Assembly (NCBI RefSeq): GCF_002355475.1
Contig: NZ_AP014862.1
Location: 3,844,001-3,908,000 of the forward strand
DNA: 64,000 nt
Source: Pseudomonas furukawaii
GTDB taxonomy: Bacteria > Pseudomonadota > Gammaproteobacteria > Pseudomonadales > Pseudomonadaceae
Reading direction: 5' to 3'
A program made the position numbers and the translations under genes. Below the pieces are notes generated by a model. The model made no database searches, had not been told where the DNA came from, and was given only the letters and a program-made list of their open reading frames with translations. Shown in pieces: positions 1 to 8,033 of this stretch; position 1 is the stretch's first letter, and every line of letters begins with the position of its first letter.

Positions 1-210
1 CAGCCCGCGCTGGATCTCGAAGTACTCCCGCGCGGCGGCCAGCCTGCGCTCGGCGGGGAGCCAGAGCAGCAGGTAGAGCAGCACCAGGCCGAGGAACAGG
101 AGCAGGCCGGAAAGCGCCAGCCGATCCCGCGCCGGCAAGGCGCGCCAGCGCTGGCCCAGTGAGGAGGTTTGCCATTGCGCCCGCAAAGGGGCTTTCAGGG
201 TGTCGAGCAT
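1..210 (-). CDS. gspM: Type II secretion protein GspM (XcpZ), N-terminal part
   Basis: Inner-membrane protein of the type II secretion assembly platform; in this family it dimerises with GspL and stabilises it. Only the first 70 codons are inside the window and the rest lies beyond base 1. The ATG at 210 follows a good GGAGG ribosome site and sits 2 nt after the gspL stop. The visible product has a short basic N-terminus, one leucine-rich membrane segment at about residues 33-52, then the start of a periplasmic helix (AERRLAAAREYF), the usual GspM layout. It is probably the last gene of the minus-strand xcp operon. The identification rests on position and topology as much as on sequence, but the order is canonical. 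Confidence 0.9.
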   Translation of the reverse strand, partial: MLDTLKAPLRAQWQTSSLGQRWRALPARDRLALSGLLLFLGLVLLYLLLWLPAERRLAAAREYFEIQRGL

Positions 211-212
211 GA

Positions 213-1355
213 TCAACCTCCTATCACCAGGCGCGCGCTGACGCCGCTTTCGTCGCGGCTGGCGGACCCCATCTGCACGGAAAGCCCGGTACCGATCAGT
301 CGTTCCCGCAGGCGCTCCAGGGCATCGAAGCCCGGCGCCTGCACCTGCAGCGCCAGGTCACCGCGCACCTCGCTGAAGTCCAGTTGCTGCACCCGCACCT
401 GGGCACCTTCCGCAATCAATGCCTGGGCGGCCTGCCCCAGCAGCGCCAGCAGCCGCCCCTGCCCCGCCCCGGCGCCTTCGGCCAGGTGCTGGTCGAACTG
501 CGCCCGCAGGTTCACCAGGCGGCTGTCCTGGGGGAAGAGTTCGCGGTAGAGGGCTTCGTTGGCGTCGGCGTAGGTGTCGCCCTGGCGTTCGAGCTGCCAG
601 GCCTGGACCAGGTTGAAGCCCCATTGCAGCACCAGCCAGAGCCCCACCAGCCCCAGCAGTGGCTTCCAGCGCGACCAGTCCTGCCGCGCTTCCACCAGGC
701 TGAACTCGCCCTGGGCGAGGTCGGCGCCCGCCTGCGCGGCCAGCCAGCCATGGAGATCGCCTTCCGCGCTCCAGTTCTCCACCCCATCCAGGGTCTGTCG
801 CTCGACCGGTGCATGGCCGTTGCGCGGCATCGGACAGGCATCCCGCAGGTGCGGCCAGTCCGCGTCCTCGAAGGCCAGGCGGGCACCGCCCTCGCCGCCC
901 AGCAGCCAACGCTGATCGAGCCAGAGCAACTGCGTGCCCGTCTCCGGCAACAGATCGGCGTCGACCTGAATGACCGATGGCGCCGGCCCCAGCTGACGCG
1001 CCAGGTCGAGCCAGCCGGCGAGCCAGCTGCGGCGGACCGCGAAGACCCGGTGACGTCCGTCCGGCAGGGCGCCGCCCAGGCCGAGGTGGTAGCTTTCCAC
1101 CTCCTCCGCCAGCAGTTCCTCCACCGCAAAGGGCAAGGCCTGGCGCAGCCAGCGCCCCTTCTGGGTGGGCAGGCGAACCGCGCAGCAGGTCACCGCCTCC
1201 ACCGGCAGGATCAGCCGCCAGGGAGGCGTCACCTCATCCAGCGCCCGGGCGAAGGGCAATCGTCGCCCGCTGCCCGCCTGCCAGAGCATCACCTCCAGCT
1301 CGGCGTCCAGCTCGCCACCGGCGGATGCCGGCAGGAAGATGCAAGCCTGTGTCAT
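213..1355 (-). CDS. gspL: Type II secretion protein GspL (XcpY)
   Basis: Bitopic inner-membrane protein that recruits the secretion ATPase GspE to the platform and contacts GspM. The 380-residue product has an actin-like cytoplasmic domain over about residues 1-235 (starting MTQACIFLPASAGGE), one membrane segment near 240-258 (LLGLVGLWLVLQWGFNL) and a ferredoxin-like periplasmic domain ending in RLVIGG. The length is normal for XcpY. Its start overlaps the end of gspK by 4 nt (ATGA), so translation is probably coupled. I see no truncation or frameshift. Confidence 0.95.
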   Translation of the reverse strand: MTQACIFLPASAGGELDAELEVMLWQAGSGRRLPFARALDEVTPPWRLILPVEAVTCCAVRLPTQKGRWLRQALPFAVEELLAEEVESYHLGLGGALPDGRHRVFAVRRSWLAGWLDLARQLGPAPSVIQVDADLLPETGTQLLWLDQRWLLGGEGGARLAFEDADWPHLRDACPMPRNGHAPVERQTLDGVENWSAEGDLHGWLAAQAGADLAQGEFSLVEARQDWSRWKPLLGLVGLWLVLQWGFNLVQAWQLERQGDTYADANEALYRELFPQDSRLVNLRAQFDQHLAEGAGAGQGRLLALLGQAAQALIAEGAQVRVQQLDFSEVRGDLALQVQAPGFDALERLRERLIGTGLSVQMGSASRDESGVSARLVIGG

Positions 1356-2323
1356 GACTGTGGCTCCTTGATGGGCGCAGGCGGCAAGCCGCCCTGCCCG
1401 AGATCACGAGAGAGAACCCGTACCTTGCCGTCGCGGCCGCGCTGCAGGGTACTCACCAGAACCTGGCGGCGACCGCCGAGACGCACCTCGGTGATCACCT
1501 GGAAATAGCGGCTGCCCACGGCCAGTCCCTGGGCTTCCAGCCCCATGCCCGCCAGGGCCGGCTGGCCAAGGAAGGCGTCGAGACTGGCAAAGCCGGTGGC
1601 GCCCCGGGCCGCCGCCAACAGACCGCCCGCCCCGGCATCCAGGTTGTCGGCCAGGCTGGACAGGACCAGGGCGCTCGCGGTGTTGACATTGAGGGTGGCA
1701 TCGCCCGGCAGCGCCGTGATGTAGGGCAACAGCTTGCGGTAGTCCAGCTCCGTCATGCCGGCCAGCAGGCGCAGTTCGGAGACGTCGCTCATGGCGTGAT
1801 TGGCCGCGCGGTAGGGCGGCTGCAGCAGCAGGTACTGGTTGTCCTCGGCGCCGTTGGGGCCGTAAGGCTCCTGGTCGGCGTCGAGCCAGTCCACCAGCCG
1901 CTCGGCGTAGGGCGCTTCGATGCCCAGGCGCAGCAGCAGGCGGCGGAACTGACGAATGCCCTGCTCATTGAACTGGCCGTTGCGCACCAGTCCATTGAGG
2001 TTGAAGCGTCCGCTGGGGTCTTCGATGCGTACGCTGAGGGAGCCGCCGTCGTCCAGCGCAAAGGTGGTGATCGGGCGCGCCCAGGCCTCTCCCAGATGGT
2101 CCACCGGCGTCCGTGGATCGCCCTGGCGCAGGTCGCGCAGGAGGATGGCCTTGGCCAGTGCTTCGCCACCGAGGGCGTACTGGGCCGCCTGGCGCGCCTG
2201 CAACTCGTTGCCGCTGGAGCGGATCGCCAACTGGGTGCGGGCGATCAGGCCGGCGCTGACCAGGGTGACCACCGCCACCACCAGCATCACGGTCAGCAGG
2301 GCCACGCCCGCCTGCCGCTTCAT
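1352..2323 (-). CDS. gspK: Type II secretion minor pseudopilin GspK (XcpX)
   Basis: Large minor pseudopilin at the tip of the pseudopilus, forming a complex with GspI and GspJ. The 323-residue precursor starts MKRQAG, and cleavage after that glycine by the prepilin peptidase would expose a long hydrophobic helix (VALLTVMLVVAVV). Residue +5 is Thr rather than Glu, which is the hallmark of GspK and is thought to fix it at the filament tip. The long C-terminal domain is typical of the family (about 320 residues against 130-200 for the other pseudopilins). It overlaps gspJ upstream and gspL downstream by 4 nt each. Confidence 0.95.
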   Translation of the reverse strand: MKRQAGVALLTVMLVVAVVTLVSAGLIARTQLAIRSSGNELQARQAAQYALGGEALAKAILLRDLRQGDPRTPVDHLGEAWARPITTFALDDGGSLSVRIEDPSGRFNLNGLVRNGQFNEQGIRQFRRLLLRLGIEAPYAERLVDWLDADQEPYGPNGAEDNQYLLLQPPYRAANHAMSDVSELRLLAGMTELDYRKLLPYITALPGDATLNVNTASALVLSSLADNLDAGAGGLLAAARGATGFASLDAFLGQPALAGMGLEAQGLAVGSRYFQVITEVRLGGRRQVLVSTLQRGRDGKVRVLSRDLGQGGLPPAPIKEPQS

Positions 2324-3015
2324 CGGACAGGCTCCTCGTCGCCGTCACGGGTGTCCTGTTCCGCGTCCTGCTGGCCGTTGCCCGCCTCGACCTGCTCGGG
2401 CGGCGGCGTTTCCACCAGCCGCAGGACGCGGCGCAAATCGCCGTAGCGCCGGTGCGCCAGCGTCAGCTCCAGGGCACGGGGCAGGCGATCCAGTCGTTCG
2501 TTCTCCTCCAGCGCCGCCGGCGGCCAGGCATCCCGCCATTCGCCACTGTCGTCCAGGTAGCGCAGCCGGAGCCCGGTGACCCCATCCAGGGCGGCCTGAA
2601 TCCGGGGCTGGCTGTCCTGGGCCTGGTCCAGCACCGTCCAGTAGCGCCGCTCCAGGCGTTCCCCGCTGAGCTGCCAGCGCACCCGCTGCAGGCGCGACCG
2701 TTGGGCGCCCGTGGGATTGCGCCAGCCGCTGCGGGTGAACTCCAGGCTGTCGTTGTCGCCCAGCCGCTCCCCGAGCAGGGCAGGTCGAGCCTCGCCATAG
2801 GCATCGCGGACCGGACGCGCCGACAGCTGGCGGACATCCCGCTCGAAGGCGGACATCGCACGCACCAGCTCCCGCAGTTGCCGCTCCTGCTCGCGGGTGG
2901 CTTCGTCGCTGTCCAGCACCGCGCCAAGCATGCGCCAGGTGCCGAGCGCCAAGAGCGCGAAAATGGCGATGGCGATCAACAGCTCCAGCAGGGTGAAACC
3001 GGCGGCGCGCTTCAT
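2320..3015 (-). CDS. gspJ: Type II secretion minor pseudopilin GspJ (XcpW)
   Basis: Minor pseudopilin of the tip complex. The frame is open further upstream, but the start is set at the ATG at 3015 because the class III leader (MKRAAG, then FTLLELLIAIAIF with Glu+5) begins there and this ATG overlaps the gspI stop by 4 nt. The product has 231 residues: a hydrophobic N-terminal helix and a polar C-terminal domain rich in Arg, Glu and Asp, as usual for XcpW. Its stop overlaps the gspK start by 4 nt. Confidence 0.94.
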   Translation of the reverse strand: MKRAAGFTLLELLIAIAIFALLALGTWRMLGAVLDSDEATREQERQLRELVRAMSAFERDVRQLSARPVRDAYGEARPALLGERLGDNDSLEFTRSGWRNPTGAQRSRLQRVRWQLSGERLERRYWTVLDQAQDSQPRIQAALDGVTGLRLRYLDDSGEWRDAWPPAALEENERLDRLPRALELTLAHRRYGDLRRVLRLVETPPPEQVEAGNGQQDAEQDTRDGDEEPVR

Positions 3016-3401
3016 GGCGAGCTCTCCACGAAGCCCACCAGGCGGACCGTGGCGCGCTCCTCCAGCCGGGTCCCGGCGCCCCGAGAGGGCTTGACCGCGA
3101 CCCAGAGGGTGACGCGGCGCAGGGCCGGATCGCGGGTGCCTTCCACCTGGCTCAGCCATTCCCAGCGGCGCCCGCCGTACTCCAGCTCACCCTGATCGCG
3201 GCCGTTCCCCGGCGGTGCATCGCGCAGCTGGAGCTCCGTCAGCCGGTTGTCGGCGATCCACATGGCCAGCGTCTTGTCTTCCAGGCGAGCGGCGATCTGC
3301 AGGCTGCGGGCGCTGGCGGTGAGGACGCTGGCGGCCACCACGGCGAAGATGGCCAGGGCCACCAGCACCTCGATCAGGGTGAAGGCGCGCTGGCGGCTCA
3401 T
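3012..3401 (-). CDS. gspI: Type II secretion minor pseudopilin GspI (XcpV)
   Basis: Minor pseudopilin thought to nucleate the tip complex with GspJ and GspK. The product is 129 residues, a normal length, starting MSRQRA followed by FTLIEVLVALAIF, with Glu+5 present. The residue before the cleavage site is Ala, where most prepilin peptidase substrates have Gly. PilD is known to tolerate Ala at -1 better than other changes, so this is probably functional. The globular part contains the usual ARLEDKTLAMWIADN region. It overlaps gspH and gspJ by 4 nt on either side. Confidence 0.94.
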   Translation of the reverse strand: MSRQRAFTLIEVLVALAIFAVVAASVLTASARSLQIAARLEDKTLAMWIADNRLTELQLRDAPPGNGRDQGELEYGGRRWEWLSQVEGTRDPALRRVTLWVAVKPSRGAGTRLEERATVRLVGFVESSP

Positions 3402-3976
3402 CCGGCGCGCCCCTTGCCATCGGTCCTCTCCACCCGGGGCAGGCGGAAGCCGTCACTGGACAGTTGCAGGCGCAGGCCGTCCTTGCGGCGTTCGCCCAGT
3501 TGCAGGCGGAAGGGGCTGAGCTCGCCACTGGAGAGGATGACCAGCTGAGGCACCGGCGGCGCGTCCCTGGCCTTCTTCTCCTGTCCGCTGGCGGGTGCCG
3601 GAAGCACCAGCGGCTCGCCGTCCAGCTCGAAGGTCAGCTCGGCCCAGTCCGGCAATTGCCGGGTGCCATCGGAGAGGGCCTGCCAGCGCCCGGAGGCTTC
3701 GTCATGGAAGAACACCTGGTAGCCATCCCGCTCCAGGCGCAGGCCGTATTCGCGGTTGTCCAGCACCGCCTCGTCGGCCAGCATGCCGATCAGGCCGGCG
3801 AGACGCTCGGCCTCATGGTTGAGCTGGCGGGCGGGGCCGGCGACGCCGGAGCTGATGACCGCGAGGCCGGCGAGGCAACCGATGACCACCATCACCACCA
3901 GCACCTCGATCAGGGTGAAGCCCGCCACCCGGGCACAGGGAGCCCGGAGGACGCCGCCCCGCCGCCCGTGGCTCAT
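3398..3976 (-). CDS. gspH: Type II secretion minor pseudopilin GspH (XcpU)
   Basis: Minor pseudopilin that links the tip complex to the major pseudopilin filament. The 192-residue precursor has a rather long leader (18 residues, MSHGRRGGVLRAPCARVA), then G and FTLIEVLVVMVVIGCLAG with Glu+5. The body matches the GspH layout (short loop, then a beta-rich domain with QLVILSSGELSPFRLQL). The start ATG at 3976 shares one base with the gspG stop (TGATG) and the stop overlaps gspI by 4 nt. A shorter leader would need an internal non-ATG start, and I see no better one. Confidence 0.92.
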   Translation of the reverse strand: MSHGRRGGVLRAPCARVAGFTLIEVLVVMVVIGCLAGLAVISSGVAGPARQLNHEAERLAGLIGMLADEAVLDNREYGLRLERDGYQVFFHDEASGRWQALSDGTRQLPDWAELTFELDGEPLVLPAPASGQEKKARDAPPVPQLVILSSGELSPFRLQLGERRKDGLRLQLSSDGFRLPRVERTDGKGRAG

Positions 3977-4410
3977 CAGTTTTCCCAGTTGGTGATATCG
4001 GCGTCGTTGTCGCTGCCGCCGTCCTTGCCGTCCGCCCCGAGGGAGTAGAGGTCGTAGGCGCCGCCCTTGCTGCCCGGAGAGAGGTACTGGTAGGGGTTGC
4101 CCCAGGGGTCGATCGGCAGCTTCTTCAGGTAGCCGTCCTTGTTCCAGTTCTTCGCCGGCGGGTTCCCGGAGGGACGACTCACCAGCGCATCCAGGCCCTG
4201 CTGGGTGCTGGGATAGGCGAAGTTGTCCAGCTTGTACATGTCCAGCGCGGCACCGATGGCCTTGATGTCGCCCTTGGCCACCGTGACCTTGGCCTGGTCG
4301 GGACGGTTCATCACCTGGGGCACCACCAGCGCGGCGAGGATGCCCAGGATGACCACCACCACCATGATTTCGATGAGCGTAAAGCCCGACTGACTACGGC
4401 GCAGTTTCAC
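3976..4410 (-). CDS. gspG: Type II secretion major pseudopilin GspG (XcpT)
   Basis: Major subunit of the periplasmic pseudopilus that pushes exoproteins through the secretin. The 144-residue precursor starts MKLRRSQSG, followed by FTLIEIMVVVVILGILAALV with the conserved Glu+5 and Pro at the helix kink (VVPQV). The C-terminal region has the family signature for calcium binding and packing (DPWGNPYQYLSPG ... YDLYSLGADGKDGGSDNDADI). The length is normal. It follows gspF after a 4-nt gap and precedes gspH with a 1-nt overlap. It is the most clearly recognisable pseudopilin here. Confidence 0.97.
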   Translation of the reverse strand: MKLRRSQSGFTLIEIMVVVVILGILAALVVPQVMNRPDQAKVTVAKGDIKAIGAALDMYKLDNFAYPSTQQGLDALVSRPSGNPPAKNWNKDGYLKKLPIDPWGNPYQYLSPGSKGGAYDLYSLGADGKDGGSDNDADITNWEN

Positions 4411-4414
4411 GCGA

Positions 4415-5629
4415 TTACCCCACGAGTTGGTTGAGAGAAAGGATAGGCAGCAGGATGGCCAGCACGATCATCAGCACCACCGCGCCCATGACCACCAGCA
4501 TGAGCGGCTCGAAAAGCCCGACCAGCAGGGCGATCTGCGCGCCCAGGTCGTTCTCCTGGTTGCGCGCCGTGCGAGCGAGCATCTGGTCCAGTTCGCCGGA
4601 ACGCTCGCCGCTGGCGATCATGTGCAGCATCATCGGCGGGAACTGGCCGCTGGCTTCCAGGGCGCGGGTCAGGCTGCCGCCTTCGCGGACCTTCTGTGCG
4701 GCCACCACCACCTGGGCGCGGATGACCCGGTTGGCCACCACCTCGGCGCCGATGCCCAGGGCCTCCACCAGGGGCACGCCACTGCGGGTGAGGATGGCGA
4801 GGGTGGACGCGAAGCGCGCCGTGTCGGTGGCCCGCACCAGACGCCCCACCAGGGGCATGCGCAGTACCAGGCCATGCCAGCGCAGGCGGGCCGCCGGCTT
4901 GCGCAGGACCCAGCGGGCCGCCAGCGCCGCTGCCAGCAGCCCCAGCAGCATCAGCCAGCCCCAGTGCTTGACCAGGTCGCTCAGGGCGATCAGCCCGCGG
5001 GTGAGCAGCGGCAGGGTCTGCCCGGAGTCGATGAACACCTTGACCACGTCCGGCACCACATAGCCCAGCAGGAAGGCGACTATGGCCAGCGACGCGCACA
5101 TCAGGATCACCGGATAGAGCAGCGCCAGCTGGATCTTCTGCCGCGACTGCTGCCGCTGCTCGGTGTAGTCGGCCAGTTGCTCCAGCACCGGCCCCAGGTG
5201 CCCGGCATGCTCGCCGGCGGCCACGGTGGCGCGGTAGAGCTCGGGAAAGGCCGAGGGGAACTCACGCAGGCTGCTGGCCAGGCTGTGGCCTTCCAGGACC
5301 CGCGCGCGAACCGCCAGCAGCATGGACTGGATGCGCCCATGGGTGGACTGGGCCGCCGCCGCCCGCAGCGCTTCCTCGATGGGCAGCGCCGCCTGCACCA
5401 GGGTCGCCAGTTGCCGGGTCACCAGGGCCAGATCCCGTGCGGACAGGCCCCGGGCCAGGGTGAAGCGACCCCGTTCGGCCTGCTCGCGAACGCGGGTTGC
5501 CCGCACTTCCAGCGGCGCCAGCTGGCGCTCCCGCAACAGCTGGCGGACCTGGCGGGCGCTGTCGGCCTCCAGCACGCCCTTCCGCTGCCGGCCCTTGCTG
5601 TCGAGGGCGAGGTATTCGAATGCGGCCAT
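4415..5629 (-). CDS. gspF: Type II secretion inner-membrane platform protein GspF (XcpS)
   Basis: Polytopic inner-membrane protein at the centre of the secretion platform, coupling GspE ATP hydrolysis to pseudopilus growth. The 404-residue product shows two tandem T2SF domains (about 70-195 and 275-395) separated and followed by membrane helices (for example LALLYPVILMCASLAIVAFLL and PLMLVVMGAVVLMIVLAIL). The second T2SF domain contains the typical GEXSGXL motif as GERSGEL. The first contains AAGEHAGHL. The start ATG directly follows the gspE stop, so the two are translated together. Confidence 0.96.
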   Translation of the reverse strand: MAAFEYLALDSKGRQRKGVLEADSARQVRQLLRERQLAPLEVRATRVREQAERGRFTLARGLSARDLALVTRQLATLVQAALPIEEALRAAAAQSTHGRIQSMLLAVRARVLEGHSLASSLREFPSAFPELYRATVAAGEHAGHLGPVLEQLADYTEQRQQSRQKIQLALLYPVILMCASLAIVAFLLGYVVPDVVKVFIDSGQTLPLLTRGLIALSDLVKHWGWLMLLGLLAAALAARWVLRKPAARLRWHGLVLRMPLVGRLVRATDTARFASTLAILTRSGVPLVEALGIGAEVVANRVIRAQVVVAAQKVREGGSLTRALEASGQFPPMMLHMIASGERSGELDQMLARTARNQENDLGAQIALLVGLFEPLMLVVMGAVVLMIVLAILLPILSLNQLVG

Positions 5630-7117
5630 TTATTCTTCCTGGGTCACGCGCAGCACTTCTTCCACCGTGGTGATCCCCGCCAGCACCTTGCGCCGGCCAT
5701 CTTCACGGATGCTCGGACGGGTCAGCCGGGCATGGCGGATCATTTCCTGCTCCGAGGCGACGCTGTGGATCAGGCTGCGCATGTGGTCGTCGAACACCAC
5801 CAGCTCATAGATCCCGGTACGCCCGCGATAACCCTGCTGGTGGCACTCCGGGCAACCCCGGGCACGGAACAACGTGGGTGCGCTGTCGGGGTCGACACCC
5901 AGCAGCCGGCACTCGGCGGCGTCCGCCGGATAAGCCTCCTTGCAGCTCGGGCAGAGCACCCGGACCAGCCGCTGGGCCAGCACCCCGAGCAGGGACGAGG
6001 ACAGGAGGAAGGGCTCCACCCCCATGTCCACCAGCCGGGTGATGGCGCCGATGGCGCTGTTGGTGTGCAGGGTGGACAGCACCAGGTGACCGGTCAGCGA
6101 GGCCTGTACCGCGATCTCGGCGGTTTCCTGGTCGCGGATCTCCCCCACCATCACCACGTCAGGGTCCTGGCGCAGGATGGCCCGCAACCCCCGGGCGAAG
6201 GTCATGTCCACCTTGGGATTGACCTGGGTCTGGCCGATGCCCTCGATGTGGTACTCGATGGGGTCCTCCACCGTGAGGATGTTGCGGGTGCGATCGTTCA
6301 GGGTCACCAGGCTGGCGTAGAGCGTGGTGGTCTTGCCGGAGCCGGTCGGGCCGGTGACCAGCAGGATGCCGTGGGGACGGCGCACCGTTTCCTCCAGCAG
6401 CAGGCGGTCGTGGTCGCTCATCCCCAGGTGCTGCAGGGTGAGGCGGCCGGCCTGCTTGTCCAACAGGCGCATCACCACCCGCTCGCCGTTGGCCGACGGC
6501 AGCGTGGAGACGCGGATGTCGACTTCGCGTCCGGCGACCCGCAGGGAGATGCGGCCGTCCTGGGGAACGCGCTTCTCGGCGATGTCCAGGCGCGCCATCA
6601 CCTTGATCCGCGACACCAGCAAGGCCGCCAGTTCGCGCTTGGGCTCCAGCACCTCGCGAAGGATGCCGTCGACGCGAAACCGGACCACCAGGCGCTTTTC
6701 GAAGGTTTCCAGGTGGATATCCGAGGCGTTCTCCTTGATCGCCTCGCCGAGGATGGCGTTGATCAGGCGGATGATCGGCGCGTCGTCCTCCTGCTCCAGC
6801 AGGTCCTCGGTTTCCGGGATCTGCTCGGCCAGGGCGGCGAGATCGAGGCTGCCACCCAGGTCCTCCGCCAGTTGCATGGCGGCCGAGGAGTCGTGCTGGT
6901 AGGCCTGCGCCAGGGCCTGGTCGAAGGCTTCGACGCTGAGGGGCTTGAGCGGAAGGCGGCGTCCGGCGAAACGTCGCGCCTCGGCCAGGGCCACCAGCTC
7001 GACACCCGGACGGTGCGCGAGGCAAGGCTCGACCCCATCCTGCAGGATGACGCCATGACGCTTGGCGAAGCCGAAGGGCAGCCGTCGCAGGGGAGCTTCA
7101 ACGAGGGGAGGATTCAT
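5630..7117 (-). CDS. gspE: Type II secretion ATPase GspE (XcpR)
   Basis: Cytoplasmic hexameric ATPase that powers pseudopilus assembly. The 495-residue product has the N1E/N2E region that binds GspL, a Walker A motif [10 protein letters not shown] (256-265), an Asp box, Walker [10 protein letters not shown] (321-329), a His box (LSTLHTNSA) and the GspE-type zinc-binding tetracysteine with Cys389, Cys392, Cys422 and Cys425. The length matches XcpR. It is the first gene of the minus-strand operon, divergent from gspC over about 264 bp. The start ATG at 7117 gives [18 protein letters not shown], in line with the family N-terminus. Confidence 0.97.
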   Translation of the reverse strand: MNPPLVEAPLRRLPFGFAKRHGVILQDGVEPCLAHRPGVELVALAEARRFAGRRLPLKPLSVEAFDQALAQAYQHDSSAAMQLAEDLGGSLDLAALAEQIPETEDLLEQEDDAPIIRLINAILGEAIKENASDIHLETFEKRLVVRFRVDGILREVLEPKRELAALLVSRIKVMARLDIAEKRVPQDGRISLRVAGREVDIRVSTLPSANGERVVMRLLDKQAGRLTLQHLGMSDHDRLLLEETVRRPHGILLVTGPTGSGKTTTLYASLVTLNDRTRNILTVEDPIEYHIEGIGQTQVNPKVDMTFARGLRAILRQDPDVVMVGEIRDQETAEIAVQASLTGHLVLSTLHTNSAIGAITRLVDMGVEPFLLSSSLLGVLAQRLVRVLCPSCKEAYPADAAECRLLGVDPDSAPTLFRARGCPECHQQGYRGRTGIYELVVFDDHMRSLIHSVASEQEMIRHARLTRPSIREDGRRKVLAGITTVEEVLRVTQEE

Positions 7118-7310
7118 CCGTGCGTGCCTGTTTCAGGTGGGTCAAGGAGAAGTATTGCAGCGCCTTCTGACGATTGTGCGCGGCGGCTTCCCATTTCTTA
7201 TGATGGATATGAACTAAACCACCTAAAGCCGTAAAAATTCACAACTATCTTTAGCACAGCGCTTTGACCCGAACATCCTCCGGATGGCCGACAACGGCAC
7301 TCGAGGGCGC

Positions 7311-7319
7311 TGCTATGAT
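7311..7319 (+). promoter_or_regulatory. Candidate extended -10 promoter of gspC-gspD
   Basis: TGCTATGAT is a good TGn-extended -10 element in the 264-bp region between divergent gspE and gspC. A start near 7326 would give a leader of roughly 55 nt to gspC. No convincing -35 lies at 16-18 bp. I could not place the promoter of the gspE operon. Confidence 0.4.
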
Positions 7320-7381
7320 CAGAGCAGTTCTGCCAGAACACACAATCAGAAGAACGATACAGCCTTGGGAGTTGGACGCGC

Positions 7382-8029
7382 TTGCAAGCTCCGGTTAACG
7401 CACAGTGGCCCAGGCGCCATGCGCCTGCATTCGTGGGTGCGCTATTGGTCCTGGCCATGGGGATCAGCTTCGCCTGGCAGACCCGTGACTGGCTGCGACT
7501 GGTAGAGGCGCCGGCGCAGCCTACCCAGGCCAGTGGCGCCCCCCAGGCCGCGAGGGCGCCCCTGCAGAACCTCGAACCGCTCTTCGGACCGGCCCCGCTC
7601 GTCCAGCCCGGCGGCCCGCCCCCCAGCACCAACCTGCGACTGACACTCCTGGGCAGCTTCGTCCACGGCGGTCCCGAAGCCTCCATCGCCCTGATCCAGC
7701 ATGAAGGCGGCAAGCCCAGCCGCTATCGCCCGGGAGACGAGATCACCCAAGGCGTGAAGGTCCACCGTGTCTACCGCGACCGGGTGGAGATCGAACGCAA
7801 CGGCCGCCTGGAGAGTCTCAGCTTCCCCGCGCCGCGTTCCCGTTTCGCCCAGGCGGGAGCCGTGACCGGCGCGGCGCCCGATACCGAGGTGATCGACCAG
7901 CTCAACGAGCTTCAGGAAGAGAATGCCGACCAACTGCGCGAGCGCATGGAAAAATTGCGCCAACAAATGGAAGACCCGGAGAACACCGCCTCCGAGCCTG
8001 CCGTCGAACAGCCCCAGGAAAGCGAATGA
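7382..8029 (+). CDS. gspC: Type II secretion protein GspC (XcpP), TTG start
   Basis: Bitopic inner-membrane protein linking the platform to the secretin and helping to choose substrates. The 215-residue product has a short basic N-terminus, one membrane helix (AFVGALLVLAMGISFAW), a Pro/Ala linker, the HR domain (about 78-130, TNLRLTLLGSFVHGG ... IALIQHEGGKPSRYRPGD) and a C-terminal coiled coil (about 165-200, DQLNELQEENADQLRERMEKL). It has a coiled coil and no PDZ domain, as in P. aeruginosa XcpP. The only in-frame initiation codon after the upstream stop and before the membrane helix is the TTG at 7382, preceded by GGGAG about 10 nt away; a GTG at 7433 would cut into the helix. Confidence 0.92.
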   Translation: MQAPVNAQWPRRHAPAFVGALLVLAMGISFAWQTRDWLRLVEAPAQPTQASGAPQAARAPLQNLEPLFGPAPLVQPGGPPPSTNLRLTLLGSFVHGGPEASIALIQHEGGKPSRYRPGDEITQGVKVHRVYRDRVEIERNGRLESLSFPAPRSRFAQAGAVTGAAPDTEVIDQLNELQEENADQLRERMEKLRQQMEDPENTASEPAVEQPQESE

Positions 8030-8033
8030 CACG

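Noticed and set aside
4427-7234. 935-codon open frame on the plus strand antisense to gspG/F/E
   Set aside because: No domain or start context; it mirrors GC-rich real genes on the other strand.
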